Assembly (NCBI RefSeq): GCF_008086615.1 | Contig: NZ_RXYB01000026.1 | Location: 1 to 33,425 of the forward strand | Length of the DNA: 33,425 nt | DNA from: Acetobacterium tundrae | GTDB lineage: Bacteria; Bacillota; Clostridia; Eubacteriales; Eubacteriaceae | Direction: 5' to 3' | Notes under the pieces: model-generated | Told to the model about the DNA's origin: nothing | What the model saw: the letters and a program-made list of their open reading frames with translations, nothing else | The model's database searches: none | Shown here: piece after piece, positions 21,050-31,054 of the stretch | How positions within the stretch are numbered: position 1 is the stretch's first letter | Layout of the letters: every line of letters starts with the position of its first letter | Position numbers and translations under genes: made by a program

Positions 21050-23014
21050 TTGGAAGATTACACGAAGTTTAAACTGAAAAGAAGGGAAGAGCTTGATGCA
21101 GTTCTGGCAGACAAGGATGATTTGTTTGTTGTTGCCTGCAACAAATGCTTTAAGGAACTCGATAGTTTTGACGAACCGGAGTGCGGATTGTTTGAAGCGA
21201 TTGCCAAAGAACAGGGCAAAAATATTGTCGGCTCTGCAAAAATCGATTTTTTGTGCAATGAACCGTTGACATCAAAGAGCTTTCAAGGGGTTCTTTCGCC
21301 AGAAACCAAAAATGTGTTTGTTAATTCATGCGGCTTGGGCATTCAGACAATTGCAGGATTGACGGAACTTCCTGTGTATGCTGGATGCGACACCATTGCC
21401 GTTGATGGCCAACATGGAATGGCATTAACAGACACGTTATGCGAAGCCTGTGGCCAGTGTTATCTGAACATGACCGGAGGAATATGTCCAGTCGTGGATT
21501 GTTCAAAAAGTTTGTTGAACGGTCAATGTGGCGGCGCAAAAAATGGTAAATGTGAAGTAGACAAGGACATGGATTGCGGATGGCAACTCATCTATGAACG
21601 ATTGGAAAAACAGGGACGATTGGAAGAATTGTTAAACAAGCCTGTGGAAATTCGGGATTATTCCAAAGTAAATTACAAGTTCATCAAAGAATATGTAAAT
21701 TCTAACCGCGAAGAACGGTACGAAGGTTACTATGGCGGAATCCATCCAACCGAATACAAAGAGTTGAGTGATCATATTTCACTCGTACGTTTCCCAGATA
21801 CCTTAAATGTCGTGATTCCAATGTCACAGCATGCCGGTGCACCGGCTGAACCCATCGTAGAAGTTGGACAGCAGGTAAAAATGGGTCAAAAAATTGCTGC
21901 CGCCAAAGGGCCGATAAGCAGTAATATTCATGCCAGTATCAGCGGTACGGTTGTAGCGATAGAACCACGGTTGCATCCGGTTAGCGGAATGCAATCATTA
22001 GCGATTGTCATTCAGTCGGACGGTAAAAATACACTTGACGAGTCTGTCAAACCAGCCGGAGTTCTGGATAACCTCTCACCAGATGAAATCATCGAAATTG
22101 TTCGCGAAAAAGGTATTGTTGGTATGGGTGGAGCAGGGTTCCCAACTGCTGTTAAACTCAAATCACCTAAACCGATTGAATTGGTATTACTCAACGGCTG
22201 TGAATGCGAACCAATTCTAACAGCGGATCACCAGGTTCTTCTGACGTATGCCGATGAAGTGATTTATGGTCTAAAAGCCATGATGAAAGCATCAGGCGCA
22301 CCAAAAGGTGTAATTGCCATTGAAGACAACAAGTTGGATGCCGTTGAATTACTGCAGGCAAAAACTGCTGATATCGAAAACATTGAAATCGTTGTTGCCA
22401 AAACCAAATACCCACAAGGAGCTGAAAAAATGCTCATCAAACGGGTTATGGGCAAGCAAGTCCCAAGTGGTGGCCTACCAATGGATGTTGGGGCAATCGT
22501 ATGTAACGTGAGTACAGCTAAAGCCGTTTCAGATGCAATCCAGTTAGGAATGCCACTGATTGAGCGAGTTGTGACTGTCAGTGGGAATCGAATGAACAAG
22601 CCAGGTAACTATTTAGTGAAGGTTGGTACCTCTGTCAAAGATATCGTCAACCATTGCGGTGATGTAAAAGGCGATGATGTAACTGTTAAAATCGGTGGCC
22701 CAATGATGGGATTTGCCCAGGCGAACCTCAATGTTCCAATGCTGAAATGTTCTAATGGCATTATCGCTGTTGAAACTATTGTTAAAGAAGCGGTTGAATG
22801 TATCAAGTGTGGTCGTTGTGCAGACGTCTGTCCAATGGAACTGCGTCCACTGTATTTCACCAAATACGCTTTATCAGAAGACTGGGAAGGCATGAAAGCA
22901 CAAAATGCGATGGATTGCATTGAATGTGGATGCTGTGAATATATTTGTTCATCAAAAATTCCAATTGTTGAGCGAATCAAAATTGGAAAAACTGCCATAA
23001 GGGAGGGTAAATAA
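21050..23014 (+). CDS. rnfC2: RnfC2: RnfC-like subunit of methylene-H4folate reductase with MetV-like N-terminus, 654 aa
   Basis: This protein has two parts. Residues 1 to about 200 are a MetV-like zinc/iron-sulfur domain with a cysteine-rich segment (131-176), closely matching the separate MetV gene. From about 230 it is RnfC-like: a lipoyl-like region, a flavin/NADH-binding GMGGAGFPTAVKL (358-370), an SLBB region, and two 4Fe-4S motifs at Cys584/587/590/594 and Cys623/626/629/633. In Acetobacterium the RnfC2-MetV-MetF complex is an NADH-oxidising methylene-H4folate reductase in which RnfC2 takes electrons from NADH. The start is TTG at 21050 behind AGGAGG. Its stop codon is one base before the metV ATG, so translation is coupled. 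Confidence 0.93.
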   Translation: MEDYTKFKLKRREELDAVLADKDDLFVVACNKCFKELDSFDEPECGLFEAIAKEQGKNIVGSAKIDFLCNEPLTSKSFQGVLSPETKNVFVNSCGLGIQTIAGLTELPVYAGCDTIAVDGQHGMALTDTLCEACGQCYLNMTGGICPVVDCSKSLLNGQCGGAKNGKCEVDKDMDCGWQLIYERLEKQGRLEELLNKPVEIRDYSKVNYKFIKEYVNSNREERYEGYYGGIHPTEYKELSDHISLVRFPDTLNVVIPMSQHAGAPAEPIVEVGQQVKMGQKIAAAKGPISSNIHASISGTVVAIEPRLHPVSGMQSLAIVIQSDGKNTLDESVKPAGVLDNLSPDEIIEIVREKGIVGMGGAGFPTAVKLKSPKPIELVLLNGCECEPILTADHQVLLTYADEVIYGLKAMMKASGAPKGVIAIEDNKLDAVELLQAKTADIENIEIVVAKTKYPQGAEKMLIKRVMGKQVPSGGLPMDVGAIVCNVSTAKAVSDAIQLGMPLIERVVTVSGNRMNKPGNYLVKVGTSVKDIVNHCGDVKGDDVTVKIGGPMMGFAQANLNVPMLKCSNGIIAVETIVKEAVECIKCGRCADVCPMELRPLYFTKYALSEDWEGMKAQNAMDCIECGCCEYICSSKIPIVERIKIGKTAIREGK

Positions 23015-23015
23015 T

Positions 23016-23633
23016 ATGCTGATTACCCAACTAAAATCAAAAGAAATAATTGAATCATTAGCTGAAGGAAAAATTGTGATCATAAATTGTCACGGATGCA
23101 AAGAGGTCTATTTCGCAGAACATGAAGCAGACGAACTGCAAAAGGAACTATCAGCCAGTAAAGAAATAACCAAGATCATAACAACCGATTATATCTGTAA
23201 TCCGGATAATCTAAAACTGCAATTGAAAAAACACATGGACGTAATCAACGCGGCAGATACCATACTGGTATTCTCCTGTGGTGTTGGGATACAGACCGTT
23301 GCCGATCAATTCCAGGAAAAAAGAGTATACTCCTGTTGCGATACCTATCAATTACCAGGATTTCAGGGAGTAACTGCACTGAATGTTGATTGTGGGCAGT
23401 GCGGGGAATGCTATCTGAATGGTACCGGAGGAATTTGTCCGATTACCGCATGTTCAAAAAGTTTGATTAACGGCCAGTGTGGCGGTGCCAAAAATGGTAT
23501 GTGTGAAGTCGACAAGGATATGGAATGCGGATGGGAACGAATTTACCGAAAATTGGAAAAGATGAATAAACTGGATAACATGAAATATGATGCGCCCAAA
23601 GTACGCAACTTCGGAATTTCAAAAGAAAAATAA
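23016..23633 (+). CDS. metV: MetV, zinc-containing subunit of methylene-H4folate reductase, 205 aa
   Basis: This is a small cysteine-rich protein of the MetV family (methylene-THF reductase C-terminal-like). The second half has CGQCGECYLNGTGGICP, CSKSL, NGQCGGAKNG and a final CGW, the same series as in the RnfC2 N-terminus. It bridges RnfC2 and the flavoprotein MetF in the reductase complex. GGGAGGG inside the end of rnfC2 serves as ribosome binding site; the genes are separated by one base. The protein is soluble and cytoplasmic. Confidence 0.92.
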   Translation: MLITQLKSKEIIESLAEGKIVIINCHGCKEVYFAEHEADELQKELSASKEITKIITTDYICNPDNLKLQLKKHMDVINAADTILVFSCGVGIQTVADQFQEKRVYSCCDTYQLPGFQGVTALNVDCGQCGECYLNGTGGICPITACSKSLINGQCGGAKNGMCEVDKDMECGWERIYRKLEKMNKLDNMKYDAPKVRNFGISKEK

Positions 23634-23666
23634 CCAATAATTTAAAATGATTAGGAGTAATTATAA

Positions 23667-24563
23667 ATGAGAATAACTGAGCTGTTTGAAAAAGGCGAGT
23701 TTGTAGTAACTGCAGAAGTGGGACCTCCAAAAGGGGTTGAAATTGACCACTTGATTAAAGATGCCCATGAATTTTTAAAGACCCGAGTCCATGCATTGAA
23801 TGTAACGGACAATCAGTCTTCTGTTATGCGTACTGGTTCACTGGCAACATGTAAAGTCTTGAAAGATGAGGGATTGCTTCCAATCTTTCAAATTACCTGT
23901 CGGGACCGAAACCGAATTGCCCTGCAGTCGGATGTATTAAGTGCGGCATTGTTGGGCATTGAAAATTTATTGTTATTAACCGGAGATTACACCACACTGG
24001 GAGATCATCCACAGGCAAAACCCGTTTTCGATCTTGATTCCGTGTCATTGATTCACGCGGTGAAATGTTTGGAACAAGGCTTCGACCTTGCGGGCAATGC
24101 TGTTGATGGAAAACCACCTAAGTTTGCTAAGGGCGCGGTTGTATCGCCTTGCAGTGACTCTGTGGATGTCCAACTGGCAAAAATGGAGGCAAAGGTGAAA
24201 GCCGGATGTGAATATTTCCAGACCCAGGGAGTATTCGAACCTGATAAATTCATGGAATTCATGGAAAAAGCAAAACAGTTTGGTGTGCCAGTTCAATTGG
24301 GACTCATCATTCCGAAAAATGTCGGCATGTGCCGTTATATGAATGGCAATGTAGCCGGCGTTCATGTTCCCGATGATATGATTGAAGAATTGAAGGCAGA
24401 TAAGGAAAAGACAAAAGCAGGCGACACAGGCGTTGAAATCTGCGCTCGTCTGATCAAAGAATGTAAAGACTACTGCCAAGGTATTCACATCATGTCATTA
24501 GGCTGGGAAAACAGAATTCCAGAGATTCTTGACATGGCTGGAATAGCACCAGTGGCAAAATAA
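23667..24563 (+). CDS. metF: MetF, catalytic subunit of methylene-H4folate reductase, 298 aa
   Basis: This is a TIM-barrel flavoprotein of the MTHFR family with the usual bacterial length (about 290-300). Visible family features are an early catalytic-type glutamate in VTAEVGPPKG (about 13-22), LNVTDNQSS (about 50-58) and LLLLTGDYTTLGDHP (about 102-116). It reduces methylene-H4folate to methyl-H4folate in acetogenesis, and runs in reverse when methyl groups from demethylation are oxidised. TAGGAG lies 8 bases before the ATG. The spacer after metV (AAAATAACC, then TTTAAAATGAT) is echoed after metF at the next gene. Confidence 0.95.
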   Translation: MRITELFEKGEFVVTAEVGPPKGVEIDHLIKDAHEFLKTRVHALNVTDNQSSVMRTGSLATCKVLKDEGLLPIFQITCRDRNRIALQSDVLSAALLGIENLLLLTGDYTTLGDHPQAKPVFDLDSVSLIHAVKCLEQGFDLAGNAVDGKPPKFAKGAVVSPCSDSVDVQLAKMEAKVKAGCEYFQTQGVFEPDKFMEFMEKAKQFGVPVQLGLIIPKNVGMCRYMNGNVAGVHVPDDMIEELKADKEKTKAGDTGVEICARLIKECKDYCQGIHIMSLGWENRIPEILDMAGIAPVAK

Positions 24564-24574
24564 CCGAATTTAAA

Positions 24575-25435
24575 ATGATCATAGACTGTCATATACACTG
24601 TGGATTAGGTAATTCCATAAAAAAGAATAAATCTGGGATCAATAATGATGATATAGTTGAAGGTATGAAAAAAGTCATGCAAACTTATCAATCATATGGC
24701 GTTCAAGGATTGCGTGATGGCGGCGATGGCTCAGGAGTTGGAATAGTTCTCAGAGAAATTTCAAAAGACTCCGATCTGATTTTCAGAACACCCATTCGTG
24801 CTTTTTATAAAAGAGGCCATTACGGAAATTTTTTAGGCGATCCTGTTGACAACGAAAAAGATAGCATAAAAAAAATGGACGTGCTGATTAAAGAAAGTCC
24901 GGATTTTATTAAAATTATTCTTACCGGAATTATGAGTTTCACAGAGTTAGGTATTTCCGGCCCGATCGGATTTTCGAAAAGTGAATGTGCGGCTATGATC
25001 GACCATGCTCATCAACGAGGATTGTCAGTGATGGTTCATGCGAATACTCCGGAAGGGATCATGATGGCCTTAACATCTGGTGCAGATACGATTGAGCACG
25101 GTTACGGGATAGATAATGACTGCCTTTGTGCAATGCGCGAAAGCAACGTAATTTGGGTACCAACGTTAGCGCCTTTTGCAAATATCGCAAAATGTAGGGA
25201 TGACAGTCCAATGAAAAAGTATAAACAAGTATCAGAAGCTTATTTTAGACAGCATCGATCAATGGTGAAAAAAGCCAATGCAATGTGTGTGAACATTGCA
25301 TTGGGAAGTGATTCAGGAGCGACTTTAGTACCACATGGACAGAGCACCTTGGATGAACTTGGCTACTTACTTGATTGTGGATTGACGGAAAAAAAACTTG
25401 AAAGTATTGGAAAAAGGGTTTTAGACATTAAATAA
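24575..25435 (+). CDS. Amidohydrolase-family metal-dependent hydrolase, 286 aa
   Basis: All metal ligands of the amidohydrolase superfamily are in place: His6 and His8 (CHIHC), Lys113 (FIKIILTG, the likely carboxylated lysine), His155 (VMVHANT), His175 (IEHGYG) and Asp246 (GSDSGA). It resembles the imidazolonepropionase/prolidase-like group, but the substrate cannot be read off. It starts 11 bases after metF without a recognisable Shine-Dalgarno, so it is probably translated by coupling and belongs to the folate operon. It is followed by a terminator. A role in folate or one-carbon metabolism is only suggested by position. Confidence 0.85.
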   Translation: MIIDCHIHCGLGNSIKKNKSGINNDDIVEGMKKVMQTYQSYGVQGLRDGGDGSGVGIVLREISKDSDLIFRTPIRAFYKRGHYGNFLGDPVDNEKDSIKKMDVLIKESPDFIKIILTGIMSFTELGISGPIGFSKSECAAMIDHAHQRGLSVMVHANTPEGIMMALTSGADTIEHGYGIDNDCLCAMRESNVIWVPTLAPFANIAKCRDDSPMKKYKQVSEAYFRQHRSMVKKANAMCVNIALGSDSGATLVPHGQSTLDELGYLLDCGLTEKKLESIGKRVLDIK

Positions 25436-25450
25436 TACATTATAAATCGA

Positions 25451-25492
25451 AAAAATGATACCTGCAAATTTATTTGCAGATATCATTTTTTG
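25451..25492 (+). terminator. Terminator of the folate-branch operon
   Basis: AAAAATGATA-C-CTGCAAAT pairs with ATTTGCAG-A-TATCATTTTT with one mismatch, followed by T-rich sequence. It ends the series fhs to amidohydrolase. Confidence 0.9.
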
Positions 25493-25625
25493 TGTTTTGT
25501 ATCCTTCAGCTCGTAGAAAACGTCAAGGCGTGAGAAAAAAAGCATTTAAGACTGGTAATCATCCCGTTCATCGTATAAAATAAGAAAATAGGTTTAAAAA
25601 CGTAGCGAATTAGAGGACATAGTCG

Positions 25626-26258
25626 ATGAAAAAAATTATGATTGTACGTCCAAGTGACTTTGTGGATATTTCATTAGAAATTCCCGGAATCATTACAGAT
25701 GTTAAATATTTTACTGGAGAAAATTTTGTCGGTGAGCGAATTGATGGGTATGAATCACCGACTATCTTACTGACCGAAAAGGCAACAATCGCACTTGCTG
25801 GAGTTCAAAACCTTCTCATCGAAGAAGGGCATGGTCTCAAAGTATTTGACGGATATCGTCCCAAGCAAGCGGTGGAACATTTTATTCGGTGGGGAAATCA
25901 AAAAGAGGATGGGAAAACGAAAAGTGCTTTTTATCCATCCATGACGCGACAAGAAATTTTTAAAAGTGGCTATATTGCATCAGAGTCATCACATACACGA
26001 GGAAGTTCAATAGATCTTACTGTGATCAATATGGAAACGGGTAAAGAAGTTGATATGGGCGGTCATTTTGATTTCTTTTCAGAGATTTCTTATAGTGATT
26101 ACGACCATTTAAGTTTAGCGCAAAGTAAAAATCGAGTTCAATTGAGGTACCTGATGCGATCAGAAGGATTTGAGCCGATGCAACAGGAGTGGTGGCATTT
26201 TACACTGTCTGATGAACCCTACCCAGAAACTTATTTTGACTTTAGTATTAGAGATTAG
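25626..26258 (+). CDS. D-alanyl-D-alanine dipeptidase, VanX/DdpX family, 210 aa
   Basis: This is a zinc dipeptidase of peptidase family M15D. The VanX active-site set is complete at a constant offset of 7: Arg78 (GYRP), His123 and Asp130 (SSHTRGSSID), Glu188 and His191 (EWWH). It would split D-Ala-D-Ala, as in cell-wall turnover or use of the dipeptide. No signal peptide is seen, so it is cytoplasmic as VanX is. AGAGGA precedes the ATG. No vanH, vanA or two-component genes are nearby, so it is more likely a housekeeping dipeptidase than glycopeptide resistance. It stands alone between terminators and promoters. Confidence 0.92.
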   Translation: MKKIMIVRPSDFVDISLEIPGIITDVKYFTGENFVGERIDGYESPTILLTEKATIALAGVQNLLIEEGHGLKVFDGYRPKQAVEHFIRWGNQKEDGKTKSAFYPSMTRQEIFKSGYIASESSHTRGSSIDLTVINMETGKEVDMGGHFDFFSEISYSDYDHLSLAQSKNRVQLRYLMRSEGFEPMQQEWWHFTLSDEPYPETYFDFSIRD

Positions 26259-26337
26259 AAATACATGATATAGGCTGAGAACAGCTTCTTTCTTAAGAAG
26301 AAAATTTCCAATCTGATGATGAAGTTTGTAAAATTTG

Positions 26338-26346
26338 TGATATAAT
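26338..26346 (+). promoter_or_regulatory. Extended -10 promoter of the UPF0182 gene
   Basis: TGATATAAT is an extended -10 box 48 bases before the start codon, without a clear -35 box. A nearly identical block precedes the small gene at 403. Confidence 0.6.
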
Positions 26347-26394
26347 ATAAAAATTAGATTAAAATACTATTTAGCGTATGAAAGATGGGGAAAA

Positions 26395-29136
26395 ATGAGA
26401 AAAAGGAACAAGACAATCTTAATTGTATTGGGCGTGATAGTAGTTATTATTTCGCTGCTGTTATCATTAAACAATTTTTACATTGATTATTTATGGTTTG
26501 TTGAAATGGGATATACAGAAATATTTTTCAAGGAACTGGTTACAAAACTCCAGATTGGTATTCCAATATTTTGTGGACTATTACTGATTCTGTTTTTCTA
26601 TTTAAAACTGCTTAATCATATTTCAAAAAAATATATTGGTATTGTTCAAAAGAGAACCAAAAAGCAAAAAACGGTTATATTTATTATCATTTGTTTTATT
26701 GCATTATTTTTAACGATTTTTATTTCAGATAAGCTGTGGTACCAAATATTAGAGTTTATCAATCAGACGAATTTTAATATTACAGATCCGATCTTTTATC
26801 AGGATCTATCACTGTATTTTTTTGGATTGCCGTTATACCAAGAACTATTCAGCATATTGATAGGCTGCTTTGTTACATTTGTAATTCTAACTTTTTTATA
26901 TACGGCCTATACTCTTTACGAGGGAAAGAAAATAGAATTTAATCAGACCCAGGATTTAGAATCACTTAAAGAAAATACAAAAGGGGTTTTCAAAACTTAC
27001 CTGGAGATTGCCCCCAAGCAGGTTGGCATCTTTTTAGGAATTCTTTTTGTATTACTTTCCTTGGGATGTATTTTAGAAGCATTTCAACTGTTGTATTCCA
27101 ATACCGGAATTGTTTTTGGAGCAGGCGCTTCAGATATTGATGTCGGATTAAAAGTGATCATTTTCAAAGGCATTCTTTGTCTTGTTCTAGCGGTCACTTC
27201 GGTGCTAGCAGGCTACAAGAAAAAATATCTGTTGATGGGTGCGGGTCCGGTTCTGCTGATTGCGGTTATAATTCTTGGCGGCATTGGTCAGAGTATTTAC
27301 CAATCGTTAGTCGTTATTCCAAACCAATATACTAAGGAAGAAGCATACATCGCCAATAGCATTCGGTCTACTCAGGCGGCTTACAATTTAACTAATGTAG
27401 AAGTTAAAGAGTTCTCAGGAACCCAGGAAATAACCGCTACCGATATCAAAGAGAATGATGTGACCATAAATAACATTCCGATAAATGATCAAACGCCGAC
27501 TAAGGATATGTACAATTCGCTTCAAGGCTTTCGAAATTACTATCAGTTTTATGATGTCGATGTTGATCGTTATAATGTGAATGGAACTTATACCCAGGTA
27601 TTTTTGGGAACGAGAGAGATGAACAACACACTTCTTCCTAACGAAGCTAAAACATGGGTCAATCAACATTTGAAATATACACATGGATTTGGCGTTGCAG
27701 TATCGCCTGTCAATGAAACCAATGATGTTGGACAGCCAGATCTTATTGTTAAAGATATTCCACCGGTAACAGGTGTACCAGAACTAGCGATTAAAGAGCC
27801 CCGAGTCTATTTTGGCGAAAGCAACTATGACTATGCAGTCACAAATTGTAAAACCGCTGAGTTTGACTATCCCCAGGGAGATAATAATCAGGAGGTGACT
27901 TACACCGGTACAGCGGGGATAAAAATGTCCTTTATCAATAAGCTGGCATTCGCACTTCATTTTGGTTCGCCGGAGTTGCTTTTGACCAATGAAGTAACCA
28001 ATGAAAGTAATATGATCATTCATCGAAATATTATCGATCGAGTTTCTACTATTGCACCGTTCTTGGACTATGACAGTGACCCATATATGGTGATTTCAGA
28101 AGGTCGACTTTATTGGATCGTGGATGCCTTCACGACCAGTAGTAAATATCCATACTCCCAGCCTTATGATGCATCAGGAAAGAACTATATTCGTAACTCA
28201 GTAAAGGTTGTTGTTGATGCTTACAATGGCGATGTTACCTTTTATCAAATGGAAGATGAACCACTTTTAGATACTTATGGGAAAATATTCCCAGGACTTT
28301 TAAAAGACATTTCGGAAATGCCGGAAGGAATCAGAGAACATATACGATATTCAAAAACTTTGTTTGATGTTCAGTCTGATATTTACAAGACTTATCATAT
28401 GTCTAATACTTTGTCCTTCTATAATAAAGAAGATCAGTGGGAAACAGCGACTCAGTATAGTGATTCTGAAAAAACCAAGACCACCGTGGAGTCTGCTTAC
28501 ACAATCATGAAGCTGCCTGACCGTAATGAGGAATTCATGCTTACTGCTTCTTTTACGCCAAAGAATAAAGACAATATGATTGGATGGCTAGCAGGAGTTT
28601 CAGATGGAGCAGATTATGGAAAGCTTATTTTATATGAGTTCCCCAAGCAACAGTTGATTTATGGGCCAATGCAAATTGAACAGCGAATTGATCAGGATAC
28701 GACCATATCCCCACAGCTTACGCTGCTAGGGCAGCAGGGATCGCGAGTGCTTCGCGGAAATTTAATGTCGATTCCGATAGAGAATGCAATTCTCTATGTT
28801 GAACCAATTTACATCCAGGCGGCTAGTGGAGAAAACAATTTACCGGAACTTAAAAAGGTTATAGTATGTTATCAAAATCAAATTGTCATGGCTGACTCAC
28901 TTGATTTAGCATTAAGTCAGGTTTTTAATAGCCAAATCGGTGTTAAGGGTAGTAGTGCACCTCAGAGTACGGGAAGCACCAGTTCCATTTCAGAATTAGC
29001 AGCAAAAGCCAACAGCTTATTTAAAGAAGCTCAAGACGTACAAAAAGCTGGAGATTGGGCTGGTTATGGCCAAAAACTGAATGAGTTAGATCAGGTTCTG
29101 ACTCAACTGCAACAGCTTACTGGGGTAACTCAGTAG
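26395..29136 (+). CDS. UPF0182-family membrane protein, 913 aa
   Basis: This is a large membrane protein of unknown function. The first 310 residues hold about seven hydrophobic segments (near 7-27, 52-70, 92-112, 150-172, 208-230, 255-272, 280-300), with IDYLWFVEMGY near the start, typical of UPF0182. The rest is a long, mostly polar domain, probably outside the membrane, ending in a serine-rich linker and a helical tail with coiled-coil character (about 860-913). The length is normal for the family (about 880-1000). GATGGGG precedes the ATG. serS follows after 35 bases without a terminator, so the two may be co-transcribed. No function can be assigned. Confidence 0.9.
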   Translation: MRKRNKTILIVLGVIVVIISLLLSLNNFYIDYLWFVEMGYTEIFFKELVTKLQIGIPIFCGLLLILFFYLKLLNHISKKYIGIVQKRTKKQKTVIFIIICFIALFLTIFISDKLWYQILEFINQTNFNITDPIFYQDLSLYFFGLPLYQELFSILIGCFVTFVILTFLYTAYTLYEGKKIEFNQTQDLESLKENTKGVFKTYLEIAPKQVGIFLGILFVLLSLGCILEAFQLLYSNTGIVFGAGASDIDVGLKVIIFKGILCLVLAVTSVLAGYKKKYLLMGAGPVLLIAVIILGGIGQSIYQSLVVIPNQYTKEEAYIANSIRSTQAAYNLTNVEVKEFSGTQEITATDIKENDVTINNIPINDQTPTKDMYNSLQGFRNYYQFYDVDVDRYNVNGTYTQVFLGTREMNNTLLPNEAKTWVNQHLKYTHGFGVAVSPVNETNDVGQPDLIVKDIPPVTGVPELAIKEPRVYFGESNYDYAVTNCKTAEFDYPQGDNNQEVTYTGTAGIKMSFINKLAFALHFGSPELLLTNEVTNESNMIIHRNIIDRVSTIAPFLDYDSDPYMVISEGRLYWIVDAFTTSSKYPYSQPYDASGKNYIRNSVKVVVDAYNGDVTFYQMEDEPLLDTYGKIFPGLLKDISEMPEGIREHIRYSKTLFDVQSDIYKTYHMSNTLSFYNKEDQWETATQYSDSEKTKTTVESAYTIMKLPDRNEEFMLTASFTPKNKDNMIGWLAGVSDGADYGKLILYEFPKQQLIYGPMQIEQRIDQDTTISPQLTLLGQQGSRVLRGNLMSIPIENAILYVEPIYIQAASGENNLPELKKVIVCYQNQIVMADSLDLALSQVFNSQIGVKGSSAPQSTGSTSSISELAAKANSLFKEAQDVQKAGDWAGYGQKLNELDQVLTQLQQLTGVTQ

Positions 29137-29156
29137 TAGTAAAGTTTATTAATTAA

Positions 29157-30443
<1,287 letters not shown>

Positions 30444-30480
30444 TGAAAACCCCAACAAAAATTATGATTGTTTATGAAAC

Positions 30481-30509
30481 TTGACATAAATAAGTAAAAA
30501 ATTTATAAT
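30481..30509 (+). promoter_or_regulatory. Consensus promoter of greA-lysS
   Basis: TTGACA (30481-30486) and TATAAT (30504-30509) are separated by 17 bases, a full consensus sigma-A promoter. The predicted transcript begins within a small hairpin, ACACTC/GAGTGT (30511-30529). Confidence 0.92.
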
Positions 30510-30561
30510 TACACTCATGATTCGAGTGTGAAAAACAGTGTCACTATGAAGGAGTATAAAA

Positions 30562-31044
30562 ATGAGCACAAATGAAAAAGCGGTAATTATCACTGAAGCT
30601 GGCTTTAATAGTATGAAAAAAGAGCTTGAATATTTGAAAACTGTTAAGCGGCATGAAGTTGCAGATCGAATAAAAATAGCCCGTGAATTCGGAGATTTAA
30701 GTGAAAATGCAGAATATGATGAAGCAAAAAACGAACAAGGATTTGTAGAAGGAAGAATATCAGAGATTGAACGAAAATTAAAAGTAATTCAAGTAATTGA
30801 CGATAAGGATATTCATACCGAAGATGTTGGAGTTGGCAGCATTGTCAAGATAAAAAACTCTGCTTTTGATAAGATATCTGAATTTAAAATTGTCGGTTCG
30901 CAAGAATCTGACCCGAAAAACAATCGTATTTCCAATGAATCACCGATCGGATCTGCTCTTCTCGGAGCAAAAGTTGGAGATACTGTAAAAGTTCAAATTC
31001 CAGATGGCGAAGCAGCATACCAAATTTTAGAAATACATAGATAG
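30562..31044 (+). CDS. greA: Transcription elongation factor GreA, 160 aa
   Basis: The N-terminal coiled-coil carries the acidic tip in FGDLSENAEYDEAKNEQ (about 43-59), which enters the RNA polymerase channel and stimulates transcript cleavage. The C-terminal half is the FKBP-like domain with SPIGSALLGAKVGDTV (about 132-147). The length is standard (about 158). AAGGAG precedes the ATG. It has a consensus promoter and is followed by lysS after 10 bases, a common pairing in Firmicutes. Confidence 0.98.
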   Translation: MSTNEKAVIITEAGFNSMKKELEYLKTVKRHEVADRIKIAREFGDLSENAEYDEAKNEQGFVEGRISEIERKLKVIQVIDDKDIHTEDVGVGSIVKIKNSAFDKISEFKIVGSQESDPKNNRISNESPIGSALLGAKVGDTVKVQIPDGEAAYQILEIHR

Positions 31045-31054
31045 GGGTACAAAG

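Noticed and set aside
24045-24488. 147-codon open frame antisense to metF
   Set aside because: Shadow of metF with no promoter or ribosome binding site.
25626-26258. Vancomycin resistance by the VanX-like gene
   Set aside because: vanH, vanA, vanS and vanR are absent, and such dipeptidases are common in bacteria without resistance.
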